From Rhizobium sp. Leaf371 (GTDB lineage Bacteria > Pseudomonadota > Alphaproteobacteria > Rhizobiales > Rhizobiaceae), in NCBI RefSeq assembly GCF_001424045.1, contig NZ_LMQB01000029.1, positions 177,295 to 235,623 of the forward strand: DNA of 58,329 nucleotides. The letters are read 5' to 3'. Below, in pieces: positions 8,370 to 16,445 of the stretch (positions are counted from its first letter, which is position 1; every line of letters begins with the position of its first letter). The translations under genes and the position numbers were made by a program. The notes under the pieces are model-generated. The model had not been told where the DNA came from and searched no databases. It saw only the letters and a program-made list of their open reading frames with translations.

Positions 8370-9364
8370 ACCAAACCACCAGCATCATCGATCGTCCCGC
8401 ACCCCTTCCGGAAGCGCCGGTCGGCCTCTGGCGCCGTCTTCTGCGGCAGTCGTGGATCGGGGCACTCGCTGCAGCCCTTTTCCTCTGGCTTCTTGCCGGA
8501 GTGGTCACCGGCTCCCTGTCGCTGTCTTTCCTGCTGGCCAACGCGACCATTGCCGGTTTCCTTGCCTTGGCCGGAACGGCACAGATGGTCGTGATCGCCA
8601 GCAAACCGGGCAATTTCGATCTCTCGCTCCCGTATGTGATCACCTTCGGCGCATATATCATGTCCGCAGGCCTTCTCGGGCAGGGCAATATTGCCGGTTC
8701 CCTGGCGCTGACGGTGCTGGCCGGCGGTCTCGCCGGCGCCCTGAACGCCCTTCTGATCGTCCGGCTTCGCATTCCGGCCATCGTCGCGACCCTGGCATCG
8801 GGCTACATCATCTACAGCCTCATCGTTGCCATCCAGGGCGGTGGTTTCACCCGGGTGGGCGGGCTGTTCGAGGCGGCGCTGCGCTTGCGGATCGCCGGCG
8901 TCTCGGGGGCGTTGGCGGCAACGATCGCGACGCTGGCGCTGGTCGCCATTCTGCTGTCGCGCACCGTCTTCGGCCTGCAGCTGCACGCAATGGGGCAAAA
9001 CGGAGAGGCAGCCCGGCTGGCCGGTGTCCGGCGCGGCTGGTTGACGCTCGGCACATTCGTATTGTCGGGAGTCCTCGCCGCGTGGCTGGGCGCGCTGCTT
9101 GCCACCTACCAGGGTGGCGTGTCCGCCGATCTCGGCCGCAGTTATCTTCTGGGTTCCGTCGCCGCCGTGGTCGTCGGTGGCACCCGCATCACCGGGGGCA
9201 TCACGTCGGTCCTCGGAACGGCGATCGGTGCCCTGGTGCTGACCCTCGCCCAGTCGGACCTGATCCTGCTGCAACTGAGCATCGGAGCCCAATACGTCAT
9301 CCAGGGACTGATCGTCCTCGGAACGGTCTGCCTCGTGGCAGCCCGCTCATCGAACCGCGGCTAG
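8366..9364 (+). CDS. Ribose-type ABC transporter permease
   Basis: A 332-residue inner-membrane permease of the RbsC/BPD_transp_2 family with about eight to ten hydrophobic helices. The family block GLQLHAMGQNGEAARLAGV in the middle is the cytoplasmic loop contacting the ATPase, and the C-terminal region carries VVVGGTRITGG. The start overlaps the end of the fusion gene (ATGA at 8366-8369), so the two are translationally coupled. With the permease half of the fusion it would form a heterodimeric pore. The periplasmic binding protein follows 50 bp downstream. Confidence 0.9.
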   Translation: MNQTTSIIDRPAPLPEAPVGLWRRLLRQSWIGALAAALFLWLLAGVVTGSLSLSFLLANATIAGFLALAGTAQMVVIASKPGNFDLSLPYVITFGAYIMSAGLLGQGNIAGSLALTVLAGGLAGALNALLIVRLRIPAIVATLASGYIIYSLIVAIQGGGFTRVGGLFEAALRLRIAGVSGALAATIATLALVAILLSRTVFGLQLHAMGQNGEAARLAGVRRGWLTLGTFVLSGVLAAWLGALLATYQGGVSADLGRSYLLGSVAAVVVGGTRITGGITSVLGTAIGALVLTLAQSDLILLQLSIGAQYVIQGLIVLGTVCLVAARSSNRG

Positions 9365-9414
9365 CCCGCGATGCGGGAACATCACGTCACAATCACAACA
9401 AGGAGGAGGAACAC

Positions 9415-10446
9415 ATGACAAGAACGTTCGCAAAACACTGGATACTCACGGGAACGCTGATGGTCGCAGCGGCCCTGGGGGCTGGCTCCGCGCAGGCCGC
9501 CGGCGAAAAAATCACCATCGGCATCGCCATGCCCTTCCAGGGCAATGGCTGGCAGAAGGGTTTTCTCGCCGCGGCGCAATGGGCTGCCAGCGAAATTACG
9601 GCCAAGGGCGACAAAACGGTCGAACTGACCGTTGTTGATGCGGCAGGCGATACGCAAACGCAGATCCAGCAAATCAACAACATGACGCTGCAAGGCGTGG
9701 ATTTCATCATTCTCGAACCGCTTTCGGACACAGCGCTCAACGGTGCGATCGACAATGCGGTCGGCGCCGGTATCCCGGTTCTCACAACGGCGCTCGGCTC
9801 GGTCACCAACCAGAAGGCGATCGACCTGCAGTTCGACTACAACGAATTTAGCGAGAAGTATGTCAGCTACGTCGCCGAACGGACGGGCGGCAAAGGCAAT
9901 GCCCTGAACATTCGCGGTCTGGCCGGAAACGCGGCGGAACAAGCCATCCAGGATGCGTATGTCAAGGCACTCGCGAAATATCCCGATATCAAGCTTGTGG
10001 CGGAGGTCTATGGCGACTGGAACCAATCGGTCGCCCAGCAGCGGGTCTCCGCCATTCTGCCGACCCTGCCCCAGATCGACATCATCTTCTCGCAGGGTGT
10101 TGCGGCATTCGGCGCGGCGCAAGCCTTCATGGCTGCGGGACGTGACGTACCCCTCCAGGTCTACGGTTTCGACGGGGTCGACACGAACCTGCTCCTCGAA
10201 CTCAATGCGAAATCGGGCTATCAGTCGGTAGCGATCAACACCGATCCCGGTATCGGCGGTGTCGCCGTGAATGTGGCCGTCGCCAAGCTCGGCGGCGTGG
10301 ACGTACCCATGAAGATGATCTTGCCGGTCCCGACCATCACCATGGAAGACCTTAGGACGACCTACAAGGGCATGGCCGACAGCGATATCGCCTGGCTGAA
10401 GTACACCTACGACTGGACGATGTCGAATATGATTAAAGCCAAATAG
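9415..10446 (+). CDS. Periplasmic sugar-binding protein of ABC transporter
   Basis: A 343-residue type I periplasmic binding protein of the ribose/galactose group (Peripla_BP_4). A signal peptide is visible (basic start MTRTFAKH, hydrophobic core, cleavage after AQA near 28), then the first strand ITIGIAMPFQGNGWQKGF and a VDFIILEPLS segment typical of the family. Start ATG 9415 has AAGGAGGAGG 5-10 bases upstream, the strongest ribosome site of the operon, fitting the high level needed for a binding protein. Ligand is unknown; neighbouring SDR and lactonase suggest a pentose, tetrose or branched sugar. Confidence 0.9.
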   Translation: MTRTFAKHWILTGTLMVAAALGAGSAQAAGEKITIGIAMPFQGNGWQKGFLAAAQWAASEITAKGDKTVELTVVDAAGDTQTQIQQINNMTLQGVDFIILEPLSDTALNGAIDNAVGAGIPVLTTALGSVTNQKAIDLQFDYNEFSEKYVSYVAERTGGKGNALNIRGLAGNAAEQAIQDAYVKALAKYPDIKLVAEVYGDWNQSVAQQRVSAILPTLPQIDIIFSQGVAAFGAAQAFMAAGRDVPLQVYGFDGVDTNLLLELNAKSGYQSVAINTDPGIGGVAVNVAVAKLGGVDVPMKMILPVPTITMEDLRTTYKGMADSDIAWLKYTYDWTMSNMIKAK

Positions 10447-10491
10447 CGCCGGGCGTCGTCAGTCTGCCCAGTTCGGAAGGCTTTCCGAAAA

Positions 10492-10523
10492 CGTGCCGGC
10501 CCCGTGCGATTGGAGCCGGCACG
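10492..10523 (+). terminator. Hairpin after binding-protein gene
   Basis: A 9-bp GC-rich stem (CGTGCCGGC with GCCGGCACG) around a 14-base loop, 46 bp after the binding-protein stop. There is no clear T-run. It may stabilise the upstream mRNA or reduce read-through to the lactonase gene. Confidence 0.45.
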
Positions 10524-10634
10524 CATGACCTTTAAACGGGTTCGCAGCCGTTGCCGGTCCATGTTCATGGGAATGCCGGTATTGTTGGAAGCCACATCCC
10601 AGGGGTCTGAAAAACCGGTAGGGAAGCAGGGAAA

Positions 10635-11543
10635 ATGTCAGAACATTACGAGATCGTCGACAAGCGGTTCCAGGACAAGGTAGCGCCGCTTCTTCCGCCG
10701 GAAGAGCTGTTCAGCGCAGGTCTGTTCACGGAGGGGCCGGCCTATTTTCCGGCCGGCCGCTACCTGCTTTTCACGGATATCCCCAATGACAGGATTTTGC
10801 GCCTGGACGAGACAGACGGGTCGATCAGCGTGTTTCGGCAGGAGTGCGGGCATCCGAATGGCCAGACGGTCGATTTGCAGGGCCGCCTGCTGAGCTGCGA
10901 ACATCGTTATCGTCGCGTCAGCCGAACCGAGCACGACGGCAGCATCGTCACGATCGCCGACCGCTGGCAGGGCAAGCGCCTGAACTCGCCCAACGATGTC
11001 GTCGTAACCTCCGACGGAGCCGTCTGGTTCACCGACCCGCCCTATGGCATTTTTCATGATCTCGATGGCATCAAGGCCGAGTCGGAAATTGGCGGTTGCA
11101 ATGTTTACCGCGTCGATCCCGGCACCGGAATTGCAGAGGCCAAGATCACCGACATGGTCATGCCGAACGGACTGGCCTTCTCGAAGGACGAATCCATTCT
11201 CTATGTCGTGGACAGTGGCAAAAGCCATCATGAGGATGGGCCGGCGCATCTGCGTTCCTTCACGGTCGATAGCAACAACGGTGTCACCAGCCGTGGCGTG
11301 TTCGCGGAGTGCCCCATCGGCATCTACGATGGCCTGAGGCTGGACAGCGACGATCATCTGTGGGTCACCGCCGGCGATGGCGTCTATTGCTACGAGCCAG
11401 GGGGTGCGCTGCTGGGCAAGATCAAGCTCGGAAAGATTGCAGGCAACCTGACCTTCGCCGGACCCCGGCGCAACATCATGTATGTATGCGCGACAAATTC
11501 GCTCTATCGGATCCGGCTCAAGGTAAACGGACGCGTCCGCTAA
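10635..11543 (+). CDS. SMP-30/gluconolactonase-family lactonase
   Basis: A 302-residue six-bladed beta-propeller of the SMP-30/gluconolaconase/LRE family, which hydrolyses aldonolactones to aldonates with a divalent metal. Metal-ligand positions are recognisable: Glu33 in LFTEGPAYF, Asn in RLNSPNDVVV (about 118), Asn in MPNGLAF (about 175) and Asp in YDGLRLD (about 235). No signal peptide, so it is cytoplasmic. ATG 10635 follows AAGCAGGGAAA. It is the last gene on this strand of the SDR-ABC unit and fits hydrolysis of the lactone made by the upstream SDR. Substrate chain length cannot be read from sequence. Confidence 0.85.
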   Translation: MSEHYEIVDKRFQDKVAPLLPPEELFSAGLFTEGPAYFPAGRYLLFTDIPNDRILRLDETDGSISVFRQECGHPNGQTVDLQGRLLSCEHRYRRVSRTEHDGSIVTIADRWQGKRLNSPNDVVVTSDGAVWFTDPPYGIFHDLDGIKAESEIGGCNVYRVDPGTGIAEAKITDMVMPNGLAFSKDESILYVVDSGKSHHEDGPAHLRSFTVDSNNGVTSRGVFAECPIGIYDGLRLDSDDHLWVTAGDGVYCYEPGGALLGKIKLGKIAGNLTFAGPRRNIMYVCATNSLYRIRLKVNGRVR

Positions 11544-11638
11544 GGCGTTCGTCCGGATGACGCACAACGGCCTCGAAGCCACGCGGCTTCGCCAGTCGAG
11601 GCTTGATGATGATAATGCCTGCTTCTTGACGGGTATCG

Positions 11639-11663
11639 CCTGTCGCCATCGAGCGACGACAGG
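11639..11663. terminator. Convergent hairpin between lactonase and TctC
   Basis: CCTGTCG pairs with CGACAGG around an 11-base loop. A second compound hairpin (GCCTCGA with TCGAGGC, enclosing AAGCC with GGCTT) sits at 11570-11602. Together they separate the convergent lactonase and tctC-like genes. T-runs are poor. Confidence 0.45.
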
Positions 11664-11677
11664 CACATCTGTTCTTC

Positions 11678-12655
11678 CTACAGCGAGATCCCGAGGTCGC
11701 GGATCAGGGGCTGAAGGACCGCCTTGTCGTCATGCCAGCGCTTCATGAAAGACTGGGGATCGCTCGCCGGCATGCCCAGTCCAAGCTCCGCATAGCGCGC
11801 CTTGACGTTTTCATCCTTCAGGGCAAAGCCCAGCGCATCGCTGAGGCGATTGACGACGGCGTCGGGCGTCTCGTGAGGCACGATCATGCCTTGCCACGCG
11901 CCGGCGCTGAAACCGGGAATGGCTTCTTCTCCGAACGTCGGGACATCCGGGAGCGCCGCAATCCGCGACGCGGAAAAGGTGGCGAGCGGCCGCACGTCGC
12001 CGGACTTGATCACTTCGCGCGCCGTGCCATAGTCGATGACGATGGCCGGGACGACGCCGGCAAGAACGTCATTCAGCGCGGGCGCCATGCCGCGATAGCT
12101 GATATGCTCGAGCTTCAGTCCGGCTTCGCGCCCCAGCCGCTCCATGGCCAGATGCAAAGGGCTCCCGACGCCGGGGCTTGCAAAGGCGATCGGCTCGGAC
12201 GTGGTCTTCGCCGTCTCGATGAAGTCTTTGACCGTCTTGTAGGGCTGATTCTTTGAAACGGCGAGTAGGATGTTGATATTCGCATAGATTCCGACCGGCC
12301 GGAAATCCTTGTCGGGATCATATTGCAGGTTCTTGTAGGCAACCGGGTTGATGATCAGCGTGCCGTTGTCGGCGGCCCCGACCGTCAGGCCGTTCGCTCG
12401 CGCATGGGCCAGTGCCGTTGCACCGATCGAGCTGCCGGCGCCCGGCCGATTGTCGATGATGATCGTCTGCCCCAATGTCTGTGACATGGGCGCACTGAGT
12501 AGCCGGGCGATAAGGTCGGTCGATCCGCCGGGCGGATATCCGACGATCCATTTGATCACATCGGCCGCGGAGGCCCGGCCACCGAGACCGCCCAGCGCAC
12601 CCAATGCGAGGCCGCCCGCCAGCACGTTTCGTCTCGTCAGAGTGCTCGTTAGCAT
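11678..12655 (-). CDS. Orphan TctC/Bug-family solute-binding protein
   Basis: A 325-residue tripartite tricarboxylate transporter (TTT) substrate-binding protein of the Bug family, which captures carboxylates in the periplasm. A Tat-like leader is visible (LTRRNVLAGG, then a hydrophobic stretch and an ASA cleavage site near 30), followed by VGYPPGGSTDLIARLL and IDNRPGAGSSIG, the two ligand-loop signatures of the family. No tctA or tctB is adjacent; the nearest pair is at 32110-34096 with its own TctC. It may share that membrane pair or act in sensing. It is transcribed alone, with regulon box 3 located 159 bp upstream. Confidence 0.88.
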   Translation of the reverse strand: MLTSTLTRRNVLAGGLALGALGGLGGRASAADVIKWIVGYPPGGSTDLIARLLSAPMSQTLGQTIIIDNRPGAGSSIGATALAHARANGLTVGAADNGTLIINPVAYKNLQYDPDKDFRPVGIYANINILLAVSKNQPYKTVKDFIETAKTTSEPIAFASPGVGSPLHLAMERLGREAGLKLEHISYRGMAPALNDVLAGVVPAIVIDYGTAREVIKSGDVRPLATFSASRIAALPDVPTFGEEAIPGFSAGAWQGMIVPHETPDAVVNRLSDALGFALKDENVKARYAELGLGMPASDPQSFMKRWHDDKAVLQPLIRDLGISL

Positions 12656-12814
12656 ATCCTTGCCCCTCCCAGGCTTTGACGCAGATCTCCAGCGGATGAT
12701 CCGCTGTCACGACGTCCTCCGCACGCGGGCACCAATCTCGATAGCAACCGCGTGGTTCTTCCTGGAAGACGATAGCTGTGGCCGGGAGGGATCCACAAGA
12801 GACATGCGGAACAA

Positions 12815-12835
12815 GGTATAATTTCATATTATATC
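12815..12835. promoter_or_regulatory. Regulon box 3 (GGTATAA-N7-TTATATC)
   Basis: A near-perfect copy of the dyad, with one change in the right arm, 159 bp upstream of the minus-strand TctC gene. Spacing is exactly 7. Confidence 0.68.
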
Positions 12836-12923
12836 TCACGGCCGCAGCCGCTCGAGTTTGGCGGTTACGGCCTGCGGGCGGCGCGGAGCCGATGGTTTGC
12901 CAGGGGCCAATGGCCTCTTCCGA

Positions 12924-12980
12924 GCATTTCCAGCCGAAGCGTCATCGCTTCGGCGTCGGATAATGCGGCAAAACAAACGA
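12924..12980 (+). repeat. Palindromic intergenic repeat, copy 1
   Basis: A roughly 55-bp element starting GCATTTCC, with a perfect hairpin CCGAAGCG-TCAT-CGCTTCGG at 12934-12953 and a tail CGTCGGATAATGCGGCAAAAC. An inverted copy with few differences is at 51021-51074. Such dispersed palindromes are common between genes in rhizobial genomes. Confidence 0.75.
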
Positions 12981-13036
12981 CCAAGGCATTCGGATTGTGA
13001 AAGGCTCTAGGCGAAGCTTAGCTTCTACCAGCGGCC

Positions 13037-13057
13037 GGAATAAGCCTGTATTATAGC
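13037..13057. promoter_or_regulatory. Regulon box 4 (GGAATAA-N7-TTATAGC)
   Basis: A copy of the dyad with one change in each arm, 356 bp upstream of the MFS gene at 13414 and 80 bp upstream of the Fur-like remnant. Its distance to the MFS gene is greater than for the other boxes, perhaps because sequence was inserted or lost in between. Confidence 0.5.
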
Positions 13058-13137
13058 GTGAAGGCCGCCCCGATAAAACAGCCTAGGGGAGGCGCGGGAA
13101 TTTGGTACAGTCCGGCACGATCATCTGGACCACTTTC

Positions 13138-13236
13138 ATGCCGCATCATCCGACACTGGTTGAGCGCCTGCGCAACGCGGGTTTTCGGCCAACCCAGCAG
13201 CGCATCGCCCTCGCGCGGAATGGATCCATTTTATAG
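13138..13236 (+). pseudogene. Fur/Irr-family regulator, N-terminal remnant
   Basis: A 32-codon open frame beginning MPHHPTLVERLRNAGFRPTQQ and RIALA, then diverging and stopping at TAG 13234-13236. The LRNAGFRPTQQRIALA block is the first helix region of Fur-superfamily repressors (Irr and related proteins have LRAAGLRPTRQR). Everything after about residue 26 is missing and I find no continuation in other frames up to 13413. It therefore looks like a truncated gene copy. A chance match is unlikely but a real short protein cannot be excluded. Confidence 0.5.
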
Positions 13237-13413
13237 GTCTGCGCCCTAATATCGAGGTCATCCTCCGTTTGCGGTCGGGCAGCCATCTTTAAAGCCTTTC
13301 CCGTGAGGTTTCGTTCACCGGAAACATTCATGTCGTCATGATTTTCGCCTCGTTCATCGGCAAAGCGTCCACGCCTTGTCCGGAATCCTCTCCTTCATTG
13401 TCTGGATCCTGTT

Positions 13414-14628
13414 GTGTCAGCGCCGGCATCGTCAACTTCGGGCAGTGATTTCGCCGTCTTCAAAAGCCTGGCGCCCAAAATGGCTGTCGTCTTCGTCGGC
13501 TTCCTCATCGCCGGCATGGCGCTGCCGGTCATCCCTTTGCACGTTCACAATGATCTCGACTTCGGAAACCTCGTGGTCGGCCTAGTTGCCGGCACCCAGT
13601 TTGGGGCATCCTTCCTGACCCGGCTATGGTCGGGAAATTTCGCCGACCGGCGGGGAGCCAAGCGGGCGGTCGTGCTGGGGCTTGGCACCGCCTTTGTTGC
13701 GGGTCTCTTTTATCTCACATCGACCTATTTCGCCGAGCAGCGCAATCTGTCCGCCGTCATCCTCCTGATCGGCCGGGCGCTGCTTGGCGGCGCGGAAAGC
13801 CTGCTCCTGACCGGCTCGGTCGCATGGGGGCTGGCAACGGCTGGCCCCGGCAACGCGGGCAAGGTCATCGCCTGGGTCGGCACGGCCATGTTCGGCGCAC
13901 TGGCGGCCGGTGCTCCGGTGGGCATGGCATTGTATGCCGCCATGGGCTTTTCTGGCATCGCACTGGCCACCATCATCCTGCCTGTTCTGACGGCGTTGAT
14001 CATAGCCCCGCTGCCGCCCGTGCCGGGGCGCCCGTCCACGTCCGGGTCGCGGTGGCGGGTCGTCGGCGCGGTCTGGCTTCCCGGTCTTGGCGCCGGATTG
14101 AGCAGCGTCGGCTATGCCGCCATCGTGACATTCTCTGTTCTGCTGTTTGCAAGCCGGAAATGGCCGGATCCGTGGCTTGCGGTTACCTGTTTCGCCGCCG
14201 CGCTGGTCGCGGCGCGCATTCTGCTCGGTCATCTGCCGGACAGGCTGGGAGGCGGACTGACGGCGCTCGTCTTCGTGCTCGTGGAGGTCGCCGGCCTGAT
14301 CGTCCTCTGGCTTGCACCGCTGCCGATCTTCGGCATGATCGGCACCGCCATGGTCGGCATCGGCTATTCGCTTGTCTTTCCAAGCTTCGGCATTGCCGTG
14401 GTGGGCGCGGCCCCACCTGAGAATCGCGGCATGGCCATGGGGCTCTACTCGGCCTGCCTCGACCTCACGCTCGCGACCAGTGGCCCGCTCCTCGGTCTCG
14501 TCGGAAACGCCGCCGGCCTGCCGGCGATCTTCCTCGTCAGTGCGCTGGTGGTTGTCTGCGCGTCGCCGATCGCGCTTTTGACCCTGCGTCGTGAGGGCGC
14601 GAAAGCCGCATGTCAGGCGGAGAGCTGA
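13414..14628 (+). CDS. MFS transporter
   Basis: A 404-residue major facilitator with 12 predicted membrane helices and no long extra domains, of the arabinose-efflux-like group. The loop between helices 2 and 3 reads GNFADRRGAKRAVVLG, the standard MFS signature, and a matching GHLPDRLGGG follows helix 8. Start is GTG 13414, the only good candidate ahead of the first helix (KMAVVFVGFLIAG). It is monocistronic, between the Fur-like remnant and a convergent operon, with a strong terminator after it. It may import or export an acid or sugar of the island; direction and substrate are not readable from sequence. Confidence 0.87.
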   Translation: MSAPASSTSGSDFAVFKSLAPKMAVVFVGFLIAGMALPVIPLHVHNDLDFGNLVVGLVAGTQFGASFLTRLWSGNFADRRGAKRAVVLGLGTAFVAGLFYLTSTYFAEQRNLSAVILLIGRALLGGAESLLLTGSVAWGLATAGPGNAGKVIAWVGTAMFGALAAGAPVGMALYAAMGFSGIALATIILPVLTALIIAPLPPVPGRPSTSGSRWRVVGAVWLPGLGAGLSSVGYAAIVTFSVLLFASRKWPDPWLAVTCFAAALVAARILLGHLPDRLGGGLTALVFVLVEVAGLIVLWLAPLPIFGMIGTAMVGIGYSLVFPSFGIAVVGAAPPENRGMAMGLYSACLDLTLATSGPLLGLVGNAAGLPAIFLVSALVVVCASPIALLTLRREGAKAACQAES

Positions 14629-14671
14629 GCCACCGTTCGCTTCGAGCCGACGTCTTCGCCACGCGAGAAAG

Positions 14672-14705
14672 CCGGAAGGGCCGCAAGACGGACCCTTCCG
14701 GTTTT
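14672..14705 (+). terminator. Rho-independent terminator
   Basis: A 9-bp stem CCGGAAGGG paired with CCCTTCCGG at 14693-14701, followed by TTTT. It lies 44 bp after the MFS stop and between convergent genes, so it could also act for the minus-strand operon ending at 14740. Confidence 0.75.
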
Positions 14706-14739
14706 CCTGCCTCAGGGCAAGATATGCGAGGTTCCTCGG

Positions 14740-15651
14740 TCAGGCGCCCTTGCGGACCTCTTCCTCCATGTCGACACCGTTCAATGCGCCGACAAGGTCG
14801 CTCAACATCGGCACGTAGTCATTCCCATGACCGGTGGCTTCGGCATGCGTGTAATATTGCACCGCCGCCGACGCCATGATGCTCATCATTTTTGCTTCGG
14901 CCGCCATGTTGTTGACGTAGCGCAAATCCTTGGCCGCAAACGAGATCGCAAACTTGTGCGCATCGCGATCGCGTTCCACGATATATTTCATGAACGTGTC
15001 GAAGAAGCCGCTGCCCATGCGGCTCGGCGCAATGACCTCCCGCAGGATCTGCGGCGAAATCCCGATCTTGGCGGCCAGCACCACGGCTTCGGCATAGAGA
15101 GAACCATAACTCATGCCGATGAAGTTCATCAGAAGCTTCATCTTGTGGCCATTGCCAACGGCGCCCACCCGAATGATTCGGCCTGCCCAGCAGTCGATAA
15201 CGGGCTTAACCTGCTCGAAAACCGCGTCGTCGCCGGCCACCATGGCGTCCAGTGTGCCTTCCTCGGCCTCCCTGGGCGTCCGTCCGAGGGACGCGTCGAT
15301 CATGCGCACGCCTTTGACATCCAGCTCGTCGACAAGCTTCAGTGTGGAGGACGGATCGGATGTCGAGGTGTCGATGACGATCAGTCCCGGTCGCGCGCCT
15401 GCGAGGATACCGTTCTCGCCGCGGATCACGCTTTCGACCTGACCGGAATTCTGCAGGCAGATGTGAATGATATCGCACCGTTCTGCCATGTCCCGCGCGC
15501 TGGCTGCCTCGTGAGCACCCAATGTCAGGAGGCTGTCGATAGGTTTGCGGTCGAGATACCAGAGCTCGTAGCCTTTGGTCAGGATGTTCTTTGCCATCCC
15601 GAGGCCCATCAGGCCGACGCCGATAAATCCGACAATGGGTTTGTCGCTCAT
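14740..15651 (-). CDS. Beta-hydroxyacid dehydrogenase (3-hydroxyisobutyrate dehydrogenase-like)
   Basis: A 303-residue NAD(P)-dependent beta-hydroxyacid dehydrogenase, the family of tartronate-semialdehyde reductase and threonate dehydrogenase. N-terminal Rossmann motif FIGVGLMGLGMAKN, catalytic lysine in GNGHKMKLLMNF near residue 170. The substrate-binding block reads DASLGRTPREAEEG where most members have DAPVSGG, so it belongs to a variant subgroup with a different substrate pocket. Start ATG 15651 has AGAGGAAC upstream. It is the last gene of an eight-gene operon running from 22812, 29 bp after otnI. Reduction of a semialdehyde from the HpcH aldolase is one plausible job. Confidence 0.88.
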   Translation of the reverse strand: MSDKPIVGFIGVGLMGLGMAKNILTKGYELWYLDRKPIDSLLTLGAHEAASARDMAERCDIIHICLQNSGQVESVIRGENGILAGARPGLIVIDTSTSDPSSTLKLVDELDVKGVRMIDASLGRTPREAEEGTLDAMVAGDDAVFEQVKPVIDCWAGRIIRVGAVGNGHKMKLLMNFIGMSYGSLYAEAVVLAAKIGISPQILREVIAPSRMGSGFFDTFMKYIVERDRDAHKFAISFAAKDLRYVNNMAAEAKMMSIMASAAVQYYTHAEATGHGNDYVPMLSDLVGALNGVDMEEEVRKGA

Positions 15652-15680
15652 TGCATGTTCCTCTCTTCCCGGTCTGGCGG

Positions 15681-16445
15681 TCACAGTGCCGCAAATTTGC
15701 TCAGCCATGAGGTGTTCAGGGTGGTCCCCGCCTCCGGCAGATATTCAGCTCCGACAGGCTTCTCCCAGCCAAGCCCGCGCAGTCTTTGCAAGACGAATGC
15801 ATAGTCGATCTCACCGTGATCTGGGGCTCCGCGATCCGGTACCGAGGCGATCTGCACATGCCCGATCAGCGGCAGCAGATCCTCGAGCCGCCGCGTGACA
15901 TCCCCCTCGATCCTCTGGATGTGGTAGACGTCGAACATCAGCTTCAGGTTGGGCCGGGCGACGTCGCGAATGATGCCGGCTGCCTGCTCGGTGCTGGCGA
16001 GAAAGTAGCCGGGGGCATTGTAGGCATTCAGCGGCTCGATCAGGATGGTCACGGCGTCTCCTGCCGTGTCGCATGCGTAGGCGAGGTTCTCACAGAATGT
16101 CCGTCTGGCACGCGGACCGCTGGTATTGCCGGCCATGACATGAACGGCCGTGGCGGGCAGGTCCGCGGCGTAGGCGATTGCCTCATCGATGGCGGCCTTG
16201 GCATCGTCTTCGCGTCCAGGGAGGGCGGAAAGGCCATTTTCTCCGATGGATGGATTGCCCCGGCTGGTGTTCAGCCCGAGCATCGTCAGCCCAGTTTCCT
16301 CCAGCGCCGCGCGCACCTCGGTCGCAGGCACGGCGTAGGGCCAATGGCATTCGACGGCATCGAACCCGGCTGCCCTGGCCGCGTGAATGGCGTCTGGAAG
16401 CTGGCGGTCCGCAAACAGAAAGCCGAGATTGGCGGAAAATTTCAT
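15681..16445 (-). CDS. otnI: 2-oxo-tetronate isomerase (OtnI-like)
   Basis: A 254-residue TIM-barrel protein of the hydroxypyruvate-isomerase family. In the threonate/erythronate route OtnI converts 2-oxo-tetronate to 3-oxo-tetronate. Visible metal or catalytic positions are Glu in ILIEPLNAYNAPGYFL (about 142), Asp and His in MFDVYHIQRIEGD (about 176), HVQIASVPDRGAPDHGEIDY and Glu in GAEYLPEAGT near the end. ATG 16445 follows GGGAGG and overlaps the otnC stop by 4 bp. Adjacent otnC, otnK and ltnD genes make OtnI a better name than hydroxypyruvate isomerase. Confidence 0.88.
   Translation of the reverse strand: MKFSANLGFLFADRQLPDAIHAARAAGFDAVECHWPYAVPATEVRAALEETGLTMLGLNTSRGNPSIGENGLSALPGREDDAKAAIDEAIAYAADLPATAVHVMAGNTSGPRARRTFCENLAYACDTAGDAVTILIEPLNAYNAPGYFLASTEQAAGIIRDVARPNLKLMFDVYHIQRIEGDVTRRLEDLLPLIGHVQIASVPDRGAPDHGEIDYAFVLQRLRGLGWEKPVGAEYLPEAGTTLNTSWLSKFAAL

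Noticed and set aside
8060-9292. A 410-codon minus-strand frame opposite the ABC permease genes
   Set aside because: It has shadow composition (Gln, Gly, Arg), no motifs, and opposes two clear membrane proteins.
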